NCBI GenBank assembly: GCA_029237695.1
Contig: CM055266.1
Location: 122,564,569-122,628,568, forward strand
Direction of reading: 5' to 3'
Source: Conchocele bisecta
Lineage: Eukaryota > Mollusca > Bivalvia > Lucinida > Thyasiridae
DNA length: 64,000 nucleotides
The notes below the pieces were generated by a model. That model searched no databases, was not told the origin of the DNA, and was given only the letters and a program-made list of their open reading frames with translations. The translations under genes and the position numbers were made by a program. The first letter of the stretch is position 1; the number at the start of each line of letters is the position of its first letter. This document shows, one piece after another, positions 45,766-58,807 of this stretch.

Positions 45766-48550
45766 CTGGGGCAGATGTAAATGGCGACGGTGCCTGGCAT
45801 GTACGCGTGCTCTTCCGTTTATTCGTTCTGAATATGATCATACTATAATTATATTGTGCAAATATAAGTATTGTTATATTTTTGTATCAGCTTTCACGAT
45901 TAACTTACCTTGTACCAAGTTAAAGATTATACTTATACTTCCACAAAATATCTTTATTTCAGGGTAAAAATGTTTGTAGACGACACATAATTGTCATTTC
46001 TATATACCGTCGTGACCGCCACGTACCGCCCGCGACACCGCCGCTCTGTCAAAAAGTAAAAATGTGAAATGTCGACCATATGGTTGGAAATTGCACAGCA
46101 CAGCACATATGAAGAATTCAAGAGCCATTGGAACACTTGCCTATGATAGTATATTATATGCTGCTTATGTACATGTACGTACTTATTTAATATTTTGAAA
46201 ACCGTCCAGAAATATTATCCAAGATTAACTAGCACGTCAGATATCTCAGGCTCACTCTAAATAACGTTATTGTCACGACAAGTTCCGAGGATGGATACCC
46301 ACCCATTAAGGTGATAACTCCGAATTCTCAGGCATATATACAGAGCTCCAGATACGCTTTGTGTCTAAAGCGTACTACAACCCCAGATTTCAAAATAATT
46401 GCGTATTTTACTTTTACAAAAGGATTATTGATTTTCTTCATTATTAAATAGGGAGCAAATAATAAAAAATATAACAAATTTAAACTTTCACTTATTTGAG
46501 CTGCAAAAAGCAAACACTGTTATGACAGTAGTTTCACTATTCAATTTGAAAATCAATGCGTATTTTAGCATTGCTGTGCGTAATTGGTACTCCCACTTTT
46601 GATAATCAATGCGTTTTCAGCTAAAATAATTGCGTAAAATACGCCAATACGCACCTTACCTGGAGCTCTGTATAATAATCTATGCTGCCAACGAAACTAG
46701 CATATGTGTATCAGAACATCACAACACGCTTGCAACACCTCTACAAGGGCGATTTCAGATAGGGGGACCCCCTCCCCTTCCCCCCCCCCACCCCCATCAG
46801 CCCCTAAGAGTCTGCGAGTAAAGGTGTTTTGCTCTAAAATGCCCCGGAACGCAGATTAATGGGATGTAAATATTCCGGAGGGCATACCGCCGGACCCATC
46901 TAGCAGTCTACCTAACTCCGATCGGTCTAAAATAAAGTAAACTATTTCAATTAGGAAGTGACACGCCCCTAACCTGAAATCCTGGATCCGCTCCTGCTCT
47001 ATTTACTATAGTTATGGCATCAGTATCCGGCATTATGTTATATACCTGATTACTTAGACGATTACTTTTCATTATTATCTAACCTTTGACCTTGGACGGA
47101 ACCAAAGCGTGAATGCTACGTCAACATACATGTATAATATATGTAAACGAAGATCACTTTATATAGGAAGGTATACATATTATACCAGTTTACAACATCC
47201 ATTCACATAAGGTTGCTATGATAGTGCTTGGTTTATTATTGTATGCCATAATTTGACATTTACCTGACAAAGACAGGAGACTAACATATACATTTTAAAA
47301 TTTAAATAATTTCAACCTTTAGCATGGTCTATCTTGATTCGTTGACCATTTTACAACATTTAAGATGGCATTTGATTGTCAGTATACGGCATCATAAACA
47401 CGTTCAATACTTATTTGACCTTTGTTCTAGTGTGACCTTTACAAGGGCACATTTTCTCAAAGAAGGTAAAGAGAGGTGTTGATGCAGCATTCGCTAACTT
47501 CGGCGAAGACGTACGGGACCTTGGTAGGACTCGAAGGATTAAGCTGCAGTATATATTCAAATTTCTCAAAATGCCCGAAGATTGATGATTTGCAATAGGA
47601 ATTATTGTTATCCAATGATATGGAAACATTTCCAACAATGATCGGGATACTATATAGTATTTAAGACGACTAGCTACATTACTATGGTCTGTAGAGGGTA
47701 CCGACAAGCCAGATCAACGATTCAATCAATATTGGATCATGACTGGGAACCTAAGTTACCGTACCGACAATGGAGATATAGTTCCAACGAAGAACTCGGA
47801 GCTGCCCGTACCAGAAGCTGAGCTTGAAATGATTGTGTGTGGTTAAAGGATGCAGTGTTCTCGCAATTGCTCATGTATGCTCTGCGTTGTACTGTGCTTT
47901 GGAAGTGTCGCGATCATGAGCATACATTGGAATACGCCATTTCAGATGACTAGGGTGTCCGATATATTGGAAAATGACAATTGAGTACAGTTAGAAACCA
48001 CAGGTGCTTTCATAATGCGATAGAAATGATATGACTCAAATACAAGTTTGCAATTGTCGAAATAAAAAACATACAGTAGTGAAGTTATGCTAAGACAGTT
48101 CAACGGCAGTAATATATGATTAGCACAAATTTTTTAGAAGCAATTACATATTTCTTCTACATCTCTTTAATCACCGACATATCATAAAAGGAAAATGGAA
48201 AACACAGCACGAAGCATGTATTCATGAATTTGACAACAATTGCAGACTAAACATTTAATATTTACAACACTCTTCTAAGTATATGATTTTCGTCCTCTAG
48301 AAAAACTGTACATATTGTTTAAGCTTAATTTACTAAGTATTGTATAATTTACGATTGGTGAAGTATATCCATATTCGATCTTTCATCCCGCAGGTGACCC
48401 CTGACCTTGACGTGGTCTGCGGGCTTAATCTTGGAATTGACATCGCAATTCCTAGGGATTGCGGTTGCAATTCTCGGAGAACAACCAAGGGGTGGGTTTG
48501 GTGAGGAATAACTGGCTATTGGTGCATGCACATATTACCTAAACACCCAT
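45766..48550. other. No gene seen
   Basis: AT-rich DNA with short ORFs lacking recognisable domains. 46755-46996 is a GC-rich element similar in style to 2773-3022, ending CTGGATCCGCTCCTG. The 98-codon ORF at 47411-47707 (-) shows no family resemblance. Confidence 0.5.
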
Positions 48551-49336
48551 GAGTGACTCATAGGTACTCTATACATTCCTCTTTGGGCGTGATTGTGCAG
48601 AGATGCCTGGCTGGCCGTTTGCCGTGGCCTGCGACCCGGACGTTTTGGAGGAAGGAAACCTGGTGGGTGAGTGTTTTGCGTGGCTGGCAGAACTTCTTGC
48701 CAAGATGTCACGCATTACTACAATACGCTACTTCGGCCCTGACCTCAATGCAAACGGGAGGTCCTTGGGTGAGCATGCCCAATGTAATTAATCCGCTTCT
48801 GTGGCACCCGGTGCTGGAGTCTAGAGCATATATAAATTTTTTTCCTTTTACATTGTGTGACTAGTCCGCGGCTCTAGTATGTGTTGCAGGGTTTAGTGCT
48901 ACACGAGTGAGTTCTTTGTCTTGCTCGAGTATATCACTATGTACCCTTGGTGTGCGGTGCGGAGACCCGCGCCATTAGAACATCCCCTTGTAGGGCTCCA
49001 CGAAGGGTGGGGAACATAGTGATTAATATAGCGGCCTACTGATATGCAACGCCAAAGATAAACACAAAAAAAACACTTCACAATTATCGATAAAGCCAAT
49101 CGATTGGAAGGCTTTGGACTTCACAAAGTCGTCCAGCCAACCGTGTTCAGCTGGTCCGTCCAAGAAATGGACACGACCTGCATAATTCAATTTTCTACCC
49201 GACAACGACAATCCCAACAATAGTCAGAACAAGAGCATGTAGCCACATGGCACCGGTTCCTTGTGGTCCATGCAACTGATTCAAACAAACCCCTCAGTAA
49301 GTAGTCTGTCTCTGTTTATCAAAGATTCGGAATAGT
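48551..49336 (+). other. Possible 5' region of the LINE
   Basis: GC content is higher than in the surroundings. It has short overlapping ORFs (48553-48864 and 48603-48791), the latter Cys/Trp/Leu-rich with no domain. It lies directly upstream of LINE ORF1 in the same orientation, so it may be the LINE 5' untranslated region; this is inference. Confidence 0.35.
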
Positions 49337-50467
49337 GTGACAGGAGAGCAAAATAATTTGAAGCATTTGTTGCGCTCTGGTGATCTTCTTATAGAAGTTG
49401 AGAGAAAGAGCTATACAGAGAATTTACTGCTCTGCAACAAATTCATGGACACGCCTGTCGACATCCAGCCACACAATTCATTGAACAGTTGCAAGGGGGT
49501 TGTCCGGTCACCGGAGTTTGCTCATGTAAGTGAGCAAGAAGTGATCGAACAACTCAAGCCACAAGGAGTTGCTAATTAGTCGAAACGTGAACGGACAACT
49601 GGTCCCTACTAATACCTTCGTTCTGACTTTCAATCTCATTGTACTACCGAAATACCTTAAACTTACTGATCACATGTGATCCATACATACCAAACCCGTT
49701 ACGATGTTACAACTGCGAACTGTACGGCCACCACAAAGACAGATGTAAGAGAGATATTGTATGTGCACGCTGTGGCATTGCCAAGCACAGCAATGACAAC
49801 TGTGTGGAGGCCGAACATTGTGTTAACTGTGATGGTAACCATTCGGCATACTCGAAAGGGTGCCCAAAGTGGAAGATTCAGAAGGAGATAGTTCGCGTGA
49901 AACATACACGCAATATATTGTTTCCTGATGCCAGGAAGATTGTTGAAATGCCAACGACTCCTATCCCTGGCTTCTCTTACGTTTCGGTTGCAGTCTCTCG
50001 CAAGCCCAGCAGAACAATTTCAACCAAAGCGGACGTTTCTTGGAAACCAGATGAACAACCCACTATAACATGGCCCTATAATACGCCACACTACAAGCAT
50101 CCCACCACATGTAACTCATCGTCTTCATAGACACAATATCTCCCCGATGCCGGAGCCCAAAGGCGTCAACCGCGAAATCTACTTCGGAAGGCAAGACCTC
50201 AAAGGCCACGCCGTCAAAGGCCATGGCAAGGGAAGAGTGACAGGTCGGCCTCTCCACTACCACTCAGGGGTCACTGCCATAGAGAAGATCCCTGTCAAAT
50301 CCCCCAGGAAAGGGTCTGATGACCCTGGATCGCAGAAGGATGCAGGCGGTCCCATCACACTTCAGAACAGGTTTGAGTCGTTTGACTCGATGGAGACTGA
50401 AGAGTCTTCTGATACTCCAACTCACAAACCTGTTGCACCCCGCAAGCCCATACTTCCACCTACATAA
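49337..50467 (+). pseudogene. LINE ORF1, zinc-knuckle nucleic-acid-binding protein, broken
   Basis: Three open blocks in changing frames. The N-terminal block contains LRSGDLLIEVERKSYTENLL and NSLNSCKGVVRSPE (49337-49579). The middle block (49639-50130) has three consecutive zinc knuckles: CYNCELYGHHKDRC, CARCGIAKHSNDNC and CVNCDGNHSAYSKGC, followed by RNILFPDARKIVE. The C-terminal block is Pro/Lys-rich and ends QNRFESFDSMETEE...ILPPT (50147-50467). The order is that of ORF1 proteins of I/Nimb/Jockey-like LINEs, which coat the element RNA. The N-terminal RRM-like part upstream of 49337 is missing. Confidence 0.8.
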
Positions 50468-50469
50468 AC

Positions 50470-52360
50470 ATGGATAGTATTATCCAATGGAACTGTCGAG
50501 GAATTAAAGCAAATCGTGATGAATTAACTATTTCAATAACTCAACACAACCCCATTGCTGTTTGCCTTCAGGAAACATTCATGGAAGTTGACGATACATT
50601 TTCTTATAAATCGCATGCATTATACAGTAAATGTTCAGATAACGCTGAACGCGCATCTGGTGGAGTCTCTATCCTCGTTAATTTTAGCACCCCACATAGT
50701 GGTGTACACTAATCTTCAGGCTGTGGCCGTTAGTGTTACGATGCACAAGACTATTACATTATGATCGAAATCTCAGCATTTTTAATGATAAATCTAGCAC
50801 ATATTTACATCCCGCAACCGGTTCATATTCCCCTCTGGATTTAACTCTGTGTCATCCTTCTCTGTATTTAGACTTTACTTTAGTTGGTGGTTACATATGT
50901 GGGAGTGACCACTTTCCTATCTCCTTACAAAGTAATGGACCACCATCCACTGACAGAGTCCAGCGGTGGAAATTACATAAGGCCGATTGGGACACATTTC
51001 GTGATATGTGCATGATTGAACTAGTTTTCGACCGTTTTCGAGATTCGGAAGATCCACTAGAACACTACGTTTCCCTTTTACACGATATTTCAGAAAAGAC
51101 AATACCAAACACGTCGGCAAAGCCCAAACTTGTCAATAAACCATGCTTTGACGAAGGAGGCAATGACTGCTCGTAAGCAGTCTATTCGTCAAATCAATAA
51201 TAACGCAACACCAGAAAATGTGAATGCTCATAGAATTTTTCGAGCGAAAGCTCGACGCACTATAAAAGCCAGCAAGAGAAAGACATGGAGATATTTTGTC
51301 TCCAAGTTGAACACTGGATCAAAAATTAAAACAACATGGGACATGATTCGTAAGATAGACTGTAAAGGTAAATCAACTTCAATCAATCATCTCAACAAAA
51401 CAGGACACCAAGTCTCTTCCAAAGGAGACATTGCGAACACATTAGCAGACACCTTCTTCAAGAACTCCTCATCTAATAACTATTCTGAGGAGTTCTTGAA
51501 GGTGAAATCTGAGCAAGAGAAAAATAAACTCAATTTTAATTCAGACAATTCAGAACATTACAACGCTCCTTTCTCTCTGACGGAATTAATAGCTTCCCTG
51601 GAGAAAGTACATGATACATCAACTGGCCCTGATGATATCCACTAGCAACTGCTAAATCATTTACCTGAACACTCTTCAGATAACCTCCTTGAAATATTTA
51701 ATACCATTTGGGAACAGGGCGTCTTTCCGCCTTCATGGCGGGAAGCTACAATCATACCAGGCAATGATCACACCGACCCATCAAGTTTCCGTCTCGTCTT
51801 ACTTACTAGCTGCGTCTGAAAAACCATGGAACGAATGATTAACGACATGCTTGTCTGGTTTCTGGAATACAATGGATTGATATTTGAATATCAGTCTGGA
51901 TTTCGTCGCCAGAGATGCACTGCCGATAATCTGGTTAGATTCGAAGCATTCATTCGAGACGGTTTTTAACAATGAGCATATATATGCCGTATGTTATACC
52001 TCGAAAAAGCATATGACACGACGTGGAAGTATGGGATTATGAAGGACCTTCAATAGTTTGCATGTTCTTTGATTTGCAACATATTAACAAATCATCAACA
52101 TATAAAGAACAGTCAACACCAGCCTCAATCCAGAACGTAAACTCACATCCCATCCCAGTTGTTCGAGAGCGGAAATTTCTTCGTCTTATCTTTGATCCTA
52201 AACTCACTTTTAAACTTCATTTACGATACTTGAAAGTTAAATGCCAGAAAGTACTCAACTTAATGCGAGTCGTAGCAATTCATGACTACGGGGTGCTGCA
52301 CCGCCTTTACAACATTCCAACCCGTCTAATCCAGCTTATAGGCGAAGAGAATTAGGGTTG
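50470..52360 (+). pseudogene. LINE ORF2, endonuclease and reverse transcriptase, broken and internally deleted
   Basis: Begins 2 nt after the ORF1 stop with MDSIIQWNCRGIKANRDELT and AVCLQETFM, the APE-type endonuclease N-terminus. A frame change and internal loss near 50700-50760 remove much of the endonuclease; the end block GGYICGSDHFPI follows (about 50885). RT blocks follow: TSTGPDDIH (51640), EQGVFPPSWREATIIP (51715), KTMERMINDMLVWFLE, YQSGFRRQRCTADNLVRFE (51890) and a frameshifted LEKAYD (52000). The FADD box is missing; after a deletion the sequence resumes with the post-catalytic block RERKFLRLIFDPKLTF (about 52165). It cannot encode an active enzyme. Confidence 0.85.
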
Positions 52361-54239
52361 AGATCGGGAAAAAATAAGCCAAAGCTGATTTTTTCAGAAG
52401 ATGACCAACATATCATTAGTAATAACATATCAAATCTCCCCATGAATCCCACTGGAGCTTAATCCAGGAATCAAGTTGGCGTCCAAAATGGCCGCCGAAA
52501 TGACAAAAAAAATCATAACTAGTGCAAACTCCACTACACCAATCAGGAAAACAATGTGCCGAAAGATACTGAATATAACTAACGTATCATAATAATCCAT
52601 AATAATCCAAATTGTGAAATGTAATATAATCAAAATGTCGTCCAAGATGGCCGCCAACATCTCTTAGCTCTCTAAACTGAGCAAACATGATAACAATATT
52701 CGAATGTAATGTTGGGGTTTATGGGAGACATTCCAAATATACAATAGATTCAATACGTATTTTATATATTATGTTATGTAAAATCATATTCAAGATGGCC
52801 ACCAAATTGTCGAAGAATGACGTAAATTTATATATATAATATATATAGCATTTACCTAATTACTACATGTATATTTGAATTTGTTGTATGGGTCATTTGG
52901 AGATATTTGAACTCCGCATACTTTGTATTTAATATATTATGCAAAATGATATTCAAGATGGCCACCAAATATTGAGAAATATCGCAATAACTTACATCTA
53001 TTTACGGCAAATCAACACAGGGAAATAATGAAAAAAACAACACTTTATTGTTATTTATGCTTGGAACATGTCTCAAATCGTAATACTTAGTTCATTGTAG
53101 CATTATCAAGCACATGTATACTTGTAACATCATAATTATTTGGAATAATCTACTAAATTAGCAAACTTATCAGTAACTTTTAAAGAAATCACCACGTCAC
53201 GAAGCACCACATTGTAATTATCGATCATAGGTACCTTTGATCTATATGGGTAGATATACCCAAAATGATGGTGCATGTACCAATAATAATGTAAATAATT
53301 AATTTTTAAATCGATGTGATATGGAAGAATGGCAGCATAATAGTATTTTATACGCCATGTGATAGCAGCAGCTATATTATCAGTTGGTAGTTCCATTCGC
53401 GCGAATAAACATGATTGATCGATCGATTTTCAAAATATCCATTATTTTACAATACTGCACTCATTATGACCATATTTACCAAATCAACATTAATTTAACG
53501 TATATATACATGCAAGATTCACATTCTAATTTGTGTGACATTCCACTTTCCGACATATGCAGGACCTTGTATAACATATGCATACCACCACCATATTATT
53601 ACCATGCATACTATTCATGTAACTATATAAAATGATTGATACGTGTATACTTTGTCTAGAGCGATGTTTGAATCGATTTGATTCATATTGCTTTTCTTTT
53701 GCAATATACTATGCCGTATTACATGTATCAGATGAGATATGTTTCAACTCGTTCTGATATGCATAAATATGACGTATTACTTTACGGAACATCAAAGAGA
53801 AAATAAGATACGTATAAACATTTTGTAACATCAAAGTCGTGTTTTTGGACCGCTAGAATACTAGATAAATATATTGATTGTGTTTAACGGACAGCTATGG
53901 TCATATTAGGCACCCATCAAATTGGTGTAAATCCCGTATTTCATCTGTAAAGAGGAATCCAATAATCAGAACTGAACATTTGCATCAAGAAAACATATAT
54001 TCAGCTCAAAATTTTGAATATCCGGATCTGGTGCTACGTTCTCAATGTACAAGAGTCACTTATTCCCAGACCCTAAACGTAATCGGAGTACACTTATCTT
54101 ACTACAAGTACAATTGGTATAACTGGCTTCAACACTCACGTCAACACAGACAAATTGTAACTGAGGGCCAAATCAGGAATATCACCATTCTGGTAATGAA
54201 TGATGAACCGCATCGCTAACCCGTCTCACGCTCCCAGCT
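52361..54239. other. Non-LINE DNA between LINE pieces
   Basis: No coding signal for the LINE. Four AAGATGGCC(G/A)CC words occur at about 52486, 52647, 52793 and 52957, spaced by roughly 150-160 bp and each followed by AAT/ATC-rich sequence. A family B repeat lies at 53880-54215. The stretch could be an insertion that split the LINE or unrelated DNA joined by deletion. Confidence 0.5.
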
Positions 54240-54349
54240 ATCAATTTTACTCTCCATTCATTTTGCGAAAACAACTTGGAGAAAGCAATTCATTTTACTT
54301 TCCTCACTGCAACCTTTGCACAGCATGAAACTTGAACATCCACTTATTC

Positions 54350-55115
54350 GCCAAATCATTTAGCTACACCATCTTTTAATTTCGTCTGGCAAGGACATTG
54401 TTTGTTGTTGTCATACTGGAATCAAGGGCAATGTCAGGGCAGATAGTGCTGCCAATCCCACCCTGGAGCTACCGACTTCTAATTGTCCTGTTTGCTATCA
54501 TTTTAAATCCTCCAACAATTCATTCATCTCCGATACAATGCGGACGCGGTGGGATCTGCTCACAGATAAAATAAACTTCATGCTGTGAAACCGACTCTGT
54601 GCGAATGGACTCCTGACTATAGACATATACGCCGGGATGAAGTTGTCCATAGTCGATTGCGCATTGGACTAACGCATTCGTATATGCTCAAAGGTGAACC
54701 GCGTCCATGGTGTATTCCATGCCACAGCGCATTTACCGTGCAACACATGCTACTGGACTCTATCGACTTTGACGATAATCGACACAAACACTTCAATGTT
54801 GCTTCACCTGCCGTGTTATTCCAGGTGAAGAACAGTGAAGGTTTGCTTAGCTTTCTTCACGAAACCAGCTTGTATCGGAATATCTTATTTTTGTTTTATC
54901 ATTGTATACATGTTTCTCATTTCTATGATGTTATCATTATATATATGTTACTCATCTCTATTGCTAATCATATTTGCATTGTTACCCTAAACATCAGATT
55001 GACTACCACGTCTAACATACTATTTTACTAGTATTGTTATTCTGCATCTACATTACTTGGCCCTAAATTATACTATTTAGTGTTGATGGGCCGTTAAGCA
55101 CCATTCCATTCCATT
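54350..55115 (+). pseudogene. LINE ORF2 C-terminal (RNase H/tail) fragment
   Basis: Coding-like text resumes with a Gly-Lys-Asp-Ile / HTGIKGN segment near 54400 (end of an RNase H-like domain). It continues through the 148-codon frame at 54585-55031, containing CEWTPDYRHIRRDEVVHSRL and a Cys-containing ending CIPCHSAFTVQHMLLDSIDF. This is the characteristic C-terminus of I/Nimb-type LINE ORF2. The 3' end reads TGATGGGCCGTTAAGCACCA and CATTCCATTCC. Same orientation as the upstream pieces, so it is probably the tail of the same or a sister copy. Confidence 0.75.
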
Positions 55116-55149
55116 CGATCTTTCATCCATAGCGATTTGCGTATATATT

Positions 55150-56030
55150 TAAGGACCCGTTCTATACCTGATCATCCTTTGATACAAACATAATTGCTTC
55201 GTAAATGTGATGGACAATATGAATAATGTATATGTGAACACTGCCTCGCTACTGTATCGTATACGGTACATGCTGTGGCCTATTCGGCCATGTTCCTGTA
55301 TTCCAGCTATCAGCCAGTTTCACCTCTTCTGGCGTTTGACAAGAAACTGACAAATCGAAGTAGAACATATGATATAATATAGCTAATTATACATAGAAAA
55401 ACCAGGACAACATAGTCATATGAATTATATGACACGCAGATGTACTTCAAGTCAGATATTGGTGTTCTTTTGTCAACATTCTCAAAATGCACATAAGCTG
55501 TGGCTGACGTCTACGATTTTACTACTGTGCTATATATATATATGTAAATACACAATGGCCTTATATATCTCCCCATATGAAGTTTCACTGCACTATTGTA
55601 CCAGTGTCTAATAATATAGTACAGTAGTTGGTATATATGGTATATGTTGGGTGGAACACTGTGACATTTGCTGTTTATGAGGCTATTTACAATGGTGATG
55701 TGTGTTGCTAAAAAACAACAGGCACAAAACTCTCCAGAAAACTGACGCATTTTACAGTTGGATGTATTATAATTGATAGGAGTCAGTTGTCCTTGCGTTT
55801 CTATGTATAATTAGCTACATTGTAGCATCTGTTCTTCTTCGCATTGCCCATTTCTTGTCAAACGCCAGAAGAGGTGAAACTGGCGTATTGCCGGAATACA
55901 CAGATGCCCGAATTGGCCACGCCATGTGCCGTATAGGATACAGTAACGAGGCAGTCTTCACATATATGTTATACATATGTCCCATCACATTTACTTATCA
56001 AGTATCCTTGAATCAAAGGATGCTCAGTAG
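55150..56030. mobile_element. Foldback element with ~240-bp arms
   Basis: About 55150-55405 pairs with about 55797-56030: TTTCACCTCTTCTGGCGTTTGACAAG against its reverse complement CTTGTCAAACGCCAGAAGAGGTGAAA, GGCCTATTCGGCC/GGCCACGCCATG-type matches, ATCCTTTGA/TCAAAGGAT. The spacer 55406-55796 has no ORF of interest. Confidence 0.7.
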
Positions 56031-56336
56031 CCTATTTCACCAACTTGCAAAGTATACTTTTCTAGCAAAGTATACTTTGAAGGAGAACTTTTCAGTTTCA
56101 GGATAAATTTATTAATGTTTATTATACTGAATTTATTACATTATCACATTCATTTTGGCTGTGATAATGTAATAAATTCAGTATAATAATTTTGCATACT
56201 TTTAATCATCAAATATATGCAGTTGTTAGTTATATATGAAATAATGCATTTCAGGAAAAATAAATGACTGCTCCCTCAAAGTATACTTTGCTAGAAAAGT
56301 ATGCTTTGCAATGTTGATGAAATCGGCTACTGGTAT
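56030..56336. mobile_element. Nested hairpin element
   Basis: Outer arms carry AAAGTATACTTTTCTAGCAAAG (left) and CTTTGCTAGAAAAGTATGCTTT (right). Inside is a perfect 27-bp stem (56121-56147 with 56161-56187) and a 13-nt loop. Directly abuts the preceding foldback element. Confidence 0.8.
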
Positions 56337-56565
56337 AGAGTGTCTACTTAAGTTAACACAGTCTAATATATATTTTGAAAATTCAATTACCAAAAATATG
56401 TTTACCGGCAGTAAACTGTTTTCTGGTCATGTTTTCATTAGCAACTATATATGAAATTTAATATATTGTGTTTTCAATGGCGGCAATGAATGGCTGGCAT
56501 TGAAGGCGCATAATGCCATTTGTGACATACTAACCACCAACGTTATGATCGATTAATTGATTAAT

Positions 56566-56645
56566 TGTCGGCGGCGGCGGCGGCGGCGGCGGTGTCGTTC
56601 ACATGTACGAAGTCGTCGTCGTCGTCGGCGTCATCGTCGTTTACA
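56566..56645. repeat. CGG/CGT microsatellites
   Basis: A (CGG)8-type run near 56568-56592, then ACATGTACGA, a GTC/CGT run, and again ACATGTACGA. Two triplet runs separated by a repeated 10-mer. Confidence 0.85.
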
Positions 56646-57077
56646 TGTACGAGGTTCAGTCATGACGTTCTGGGACTTTGCTTATTTCTAAAAAAAAAAA
56701 CATTTGGTCAAATCGGTTGTGAAATATGTCATTAGAAAAATGGTTCACTTGTGCAAACAGTAACATATAGGTAAATGACAGGATTTCGCAAACTACTCAT
56801 TTATTCGCAGACATCAACGTCAGCACGGAGCAGTTTGATGTCTAGTCGTCTAATGTTACGTTATTATTTAATAGCAGTGTTTCATATTCGCTTTCGAAGC
56901 GCTCTCCGCAGACCAAAATCAATTTTTCGTCGCACATGCGCCAGTTAGTGAACTACATTTTGTATTGTACTGTAACTTGTTTCATTGTATGCAAATATGT
57001 TCATGATATGTTCTAATTAATGTCGATGGAGTGTCACATACCATAGTTGCAATACATAGCGCATGGTTGGTTACCTG

Positions 57078-57165
57078 GGGGCCTTTTCACTAAAATTCGT
57101 ACGATTAAGTACAAAATTATATTAGTCTGTAAGTTTCACATTAACAGTGTGTTCTTGTAAACTAA
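57078..57165. mobile_element. CACTAAA-TIR MITE, half copy
   Basis: Begins GGGGGCCTTTTCACTAAAAT then TCGTACGATTAAG and TAGTCTGTAAGTTTCACATT. No right end is found nearby. Confidence 0.65.
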
Positions 57166-57640
57166 GCAGCCAAACAAGTAAATAACCGTTCATTCAATGA
57201 CGCGACGTCACTACTAATTATTTCAAATTTCCTGCACTACCTGAACCCGTGTTAAATAATACGTTTGTTTTCAAACGAACGAAGTCGAAACTATGCCATT
57301 ACATAGTTCAGACATGTCGTTTGTGGAAATGGTAATACAGCTGGAATCCTGCACCACATACTCAGCACAACTATGAAAATCGTAGCACATGTGTTTCATG
57401 AAATGTTGGATTTTTAAACTGCTCCGTAGGGACGTTATTTTGTTGCTATAGTTACGCATTACGTGCGAACAGATTGTCGCATAATATGTTCTTATTTTCA
57501 AATCAATTCAATTTGACCAGCTGTAAATGTCATATAAATATCAACAATGTGGCAGGTATATTAAACTATTTATCCAGAAAGTCTCAGAATTTTATAACTG
57601 TGCTCCTGGTACATACAGACAGGTGGCAGAGTAGAACCAG

Positions 57641-57803
57641 GGGGCCGTTTCACTAAACTTAGTACGACTAAAATGTATGCTCAATAAATGCAAATCAAAT
57701 AATTGTGTACAAGAAAACAGTGTTAATGTGAAATTTACAGACTATCGTAATTTTGCACTTACGAACATTTTAGTCGTACGAAGTTTAGTGACACGGCCCC
57801 CAG
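57641..57803. mobile_element. CACTAAA-TIR MITE, short complete copy
   Basis: GGGGGCCGTTTCACTAAACT at the left, AGTTTAGTGACACGGCCCCC at the right, 163 bp. The interior matches the copies at 45523 and 62303 (AATGTGAAATTTACAGACTAT). Confidence 0.8.
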
Positions 57804-58807
57804 TTGCACATGTGAGGGGAGAAATTGCGAATTCAATAATCCATTAATCGACAATATCTCGATCAGGTGCCAGGAGATGTTCTCACGCCTAATGGATCAC
57901 TTAGCCCATCTCATTTTAGTAGCATTTTACAATAATCAAAGTACTGAAACTAGGTTAACTCCACAAGATTACTAACGCTTATTATTTATTTATATAATGA
58001 TGTTTAATGGCTTATCATTAATTAATGTCACTTTAGGTCGGTTAACATGGTCAAATCCGATATTGCATGTGTATGGATAGAAGGTTAATCCCAAAATCGG
58101 AACATAATATGTACAGAAAATACATATAGTCAGTGTACATGGCTTCGCACACTTTACATGTATTTTGATAATAATCAAAAACAAGCATACAAATAAAGTT
58201 CGCCTTTGTTTGTATTTTGACAGATATATGACACTCAATACCGGAAATATGTGTGTCACATGTCAGATAGTTCATGCGAGATCAGGGATCCTCTATTGCT
58301 GTTGTACTACATGAATCAATTTGAAAACACATGGGCGTGTACATGGCCTCGCACACCAGAAACTCTTCCGATCTGTATTATACTTAGAATCTAACAATTA
58401 AAATTGATGTTCAACGTCAATAAATTATATGTTCAGATAATAAAGGCATATTACCTAAATATTTATGAAGACACCCACAATCGTGATGTCTGGCACCCAG
58501 CTACATCAACAGATTATTCAAACGATTGTTTCACCGTGTATGAAAACAACAAAATTAATATTATTGACAAAACACCCACACCATCGCACCGACGACAATA
58601 AACCAACATTACTATCCTACTCTTTGTGCCTGGGAGAGAAAGAGCCGAGACAGTAGCGGCTGGATCTAATCAACAGCGCATGAAATAATAATCCCTCAAT
58701 ACATCGGTGTGTCATGTATACTGCGTGGTTTCCGGCGGCTCTGTTTAGTACAATCATCAATATACATCATCGGTATGTCAGATATGGTGAGTGGTGTCCG
58801 GCAGATC
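57804..58807. other. No gene seen; diverged family B repeat
   Basis: 57995-58140 resembles family B (GTTTAATGGCTTATCA, AATCCCAAAATCGGAACATA). The rest is unassigned; no ORF with a domain. Confidence 0.5.
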
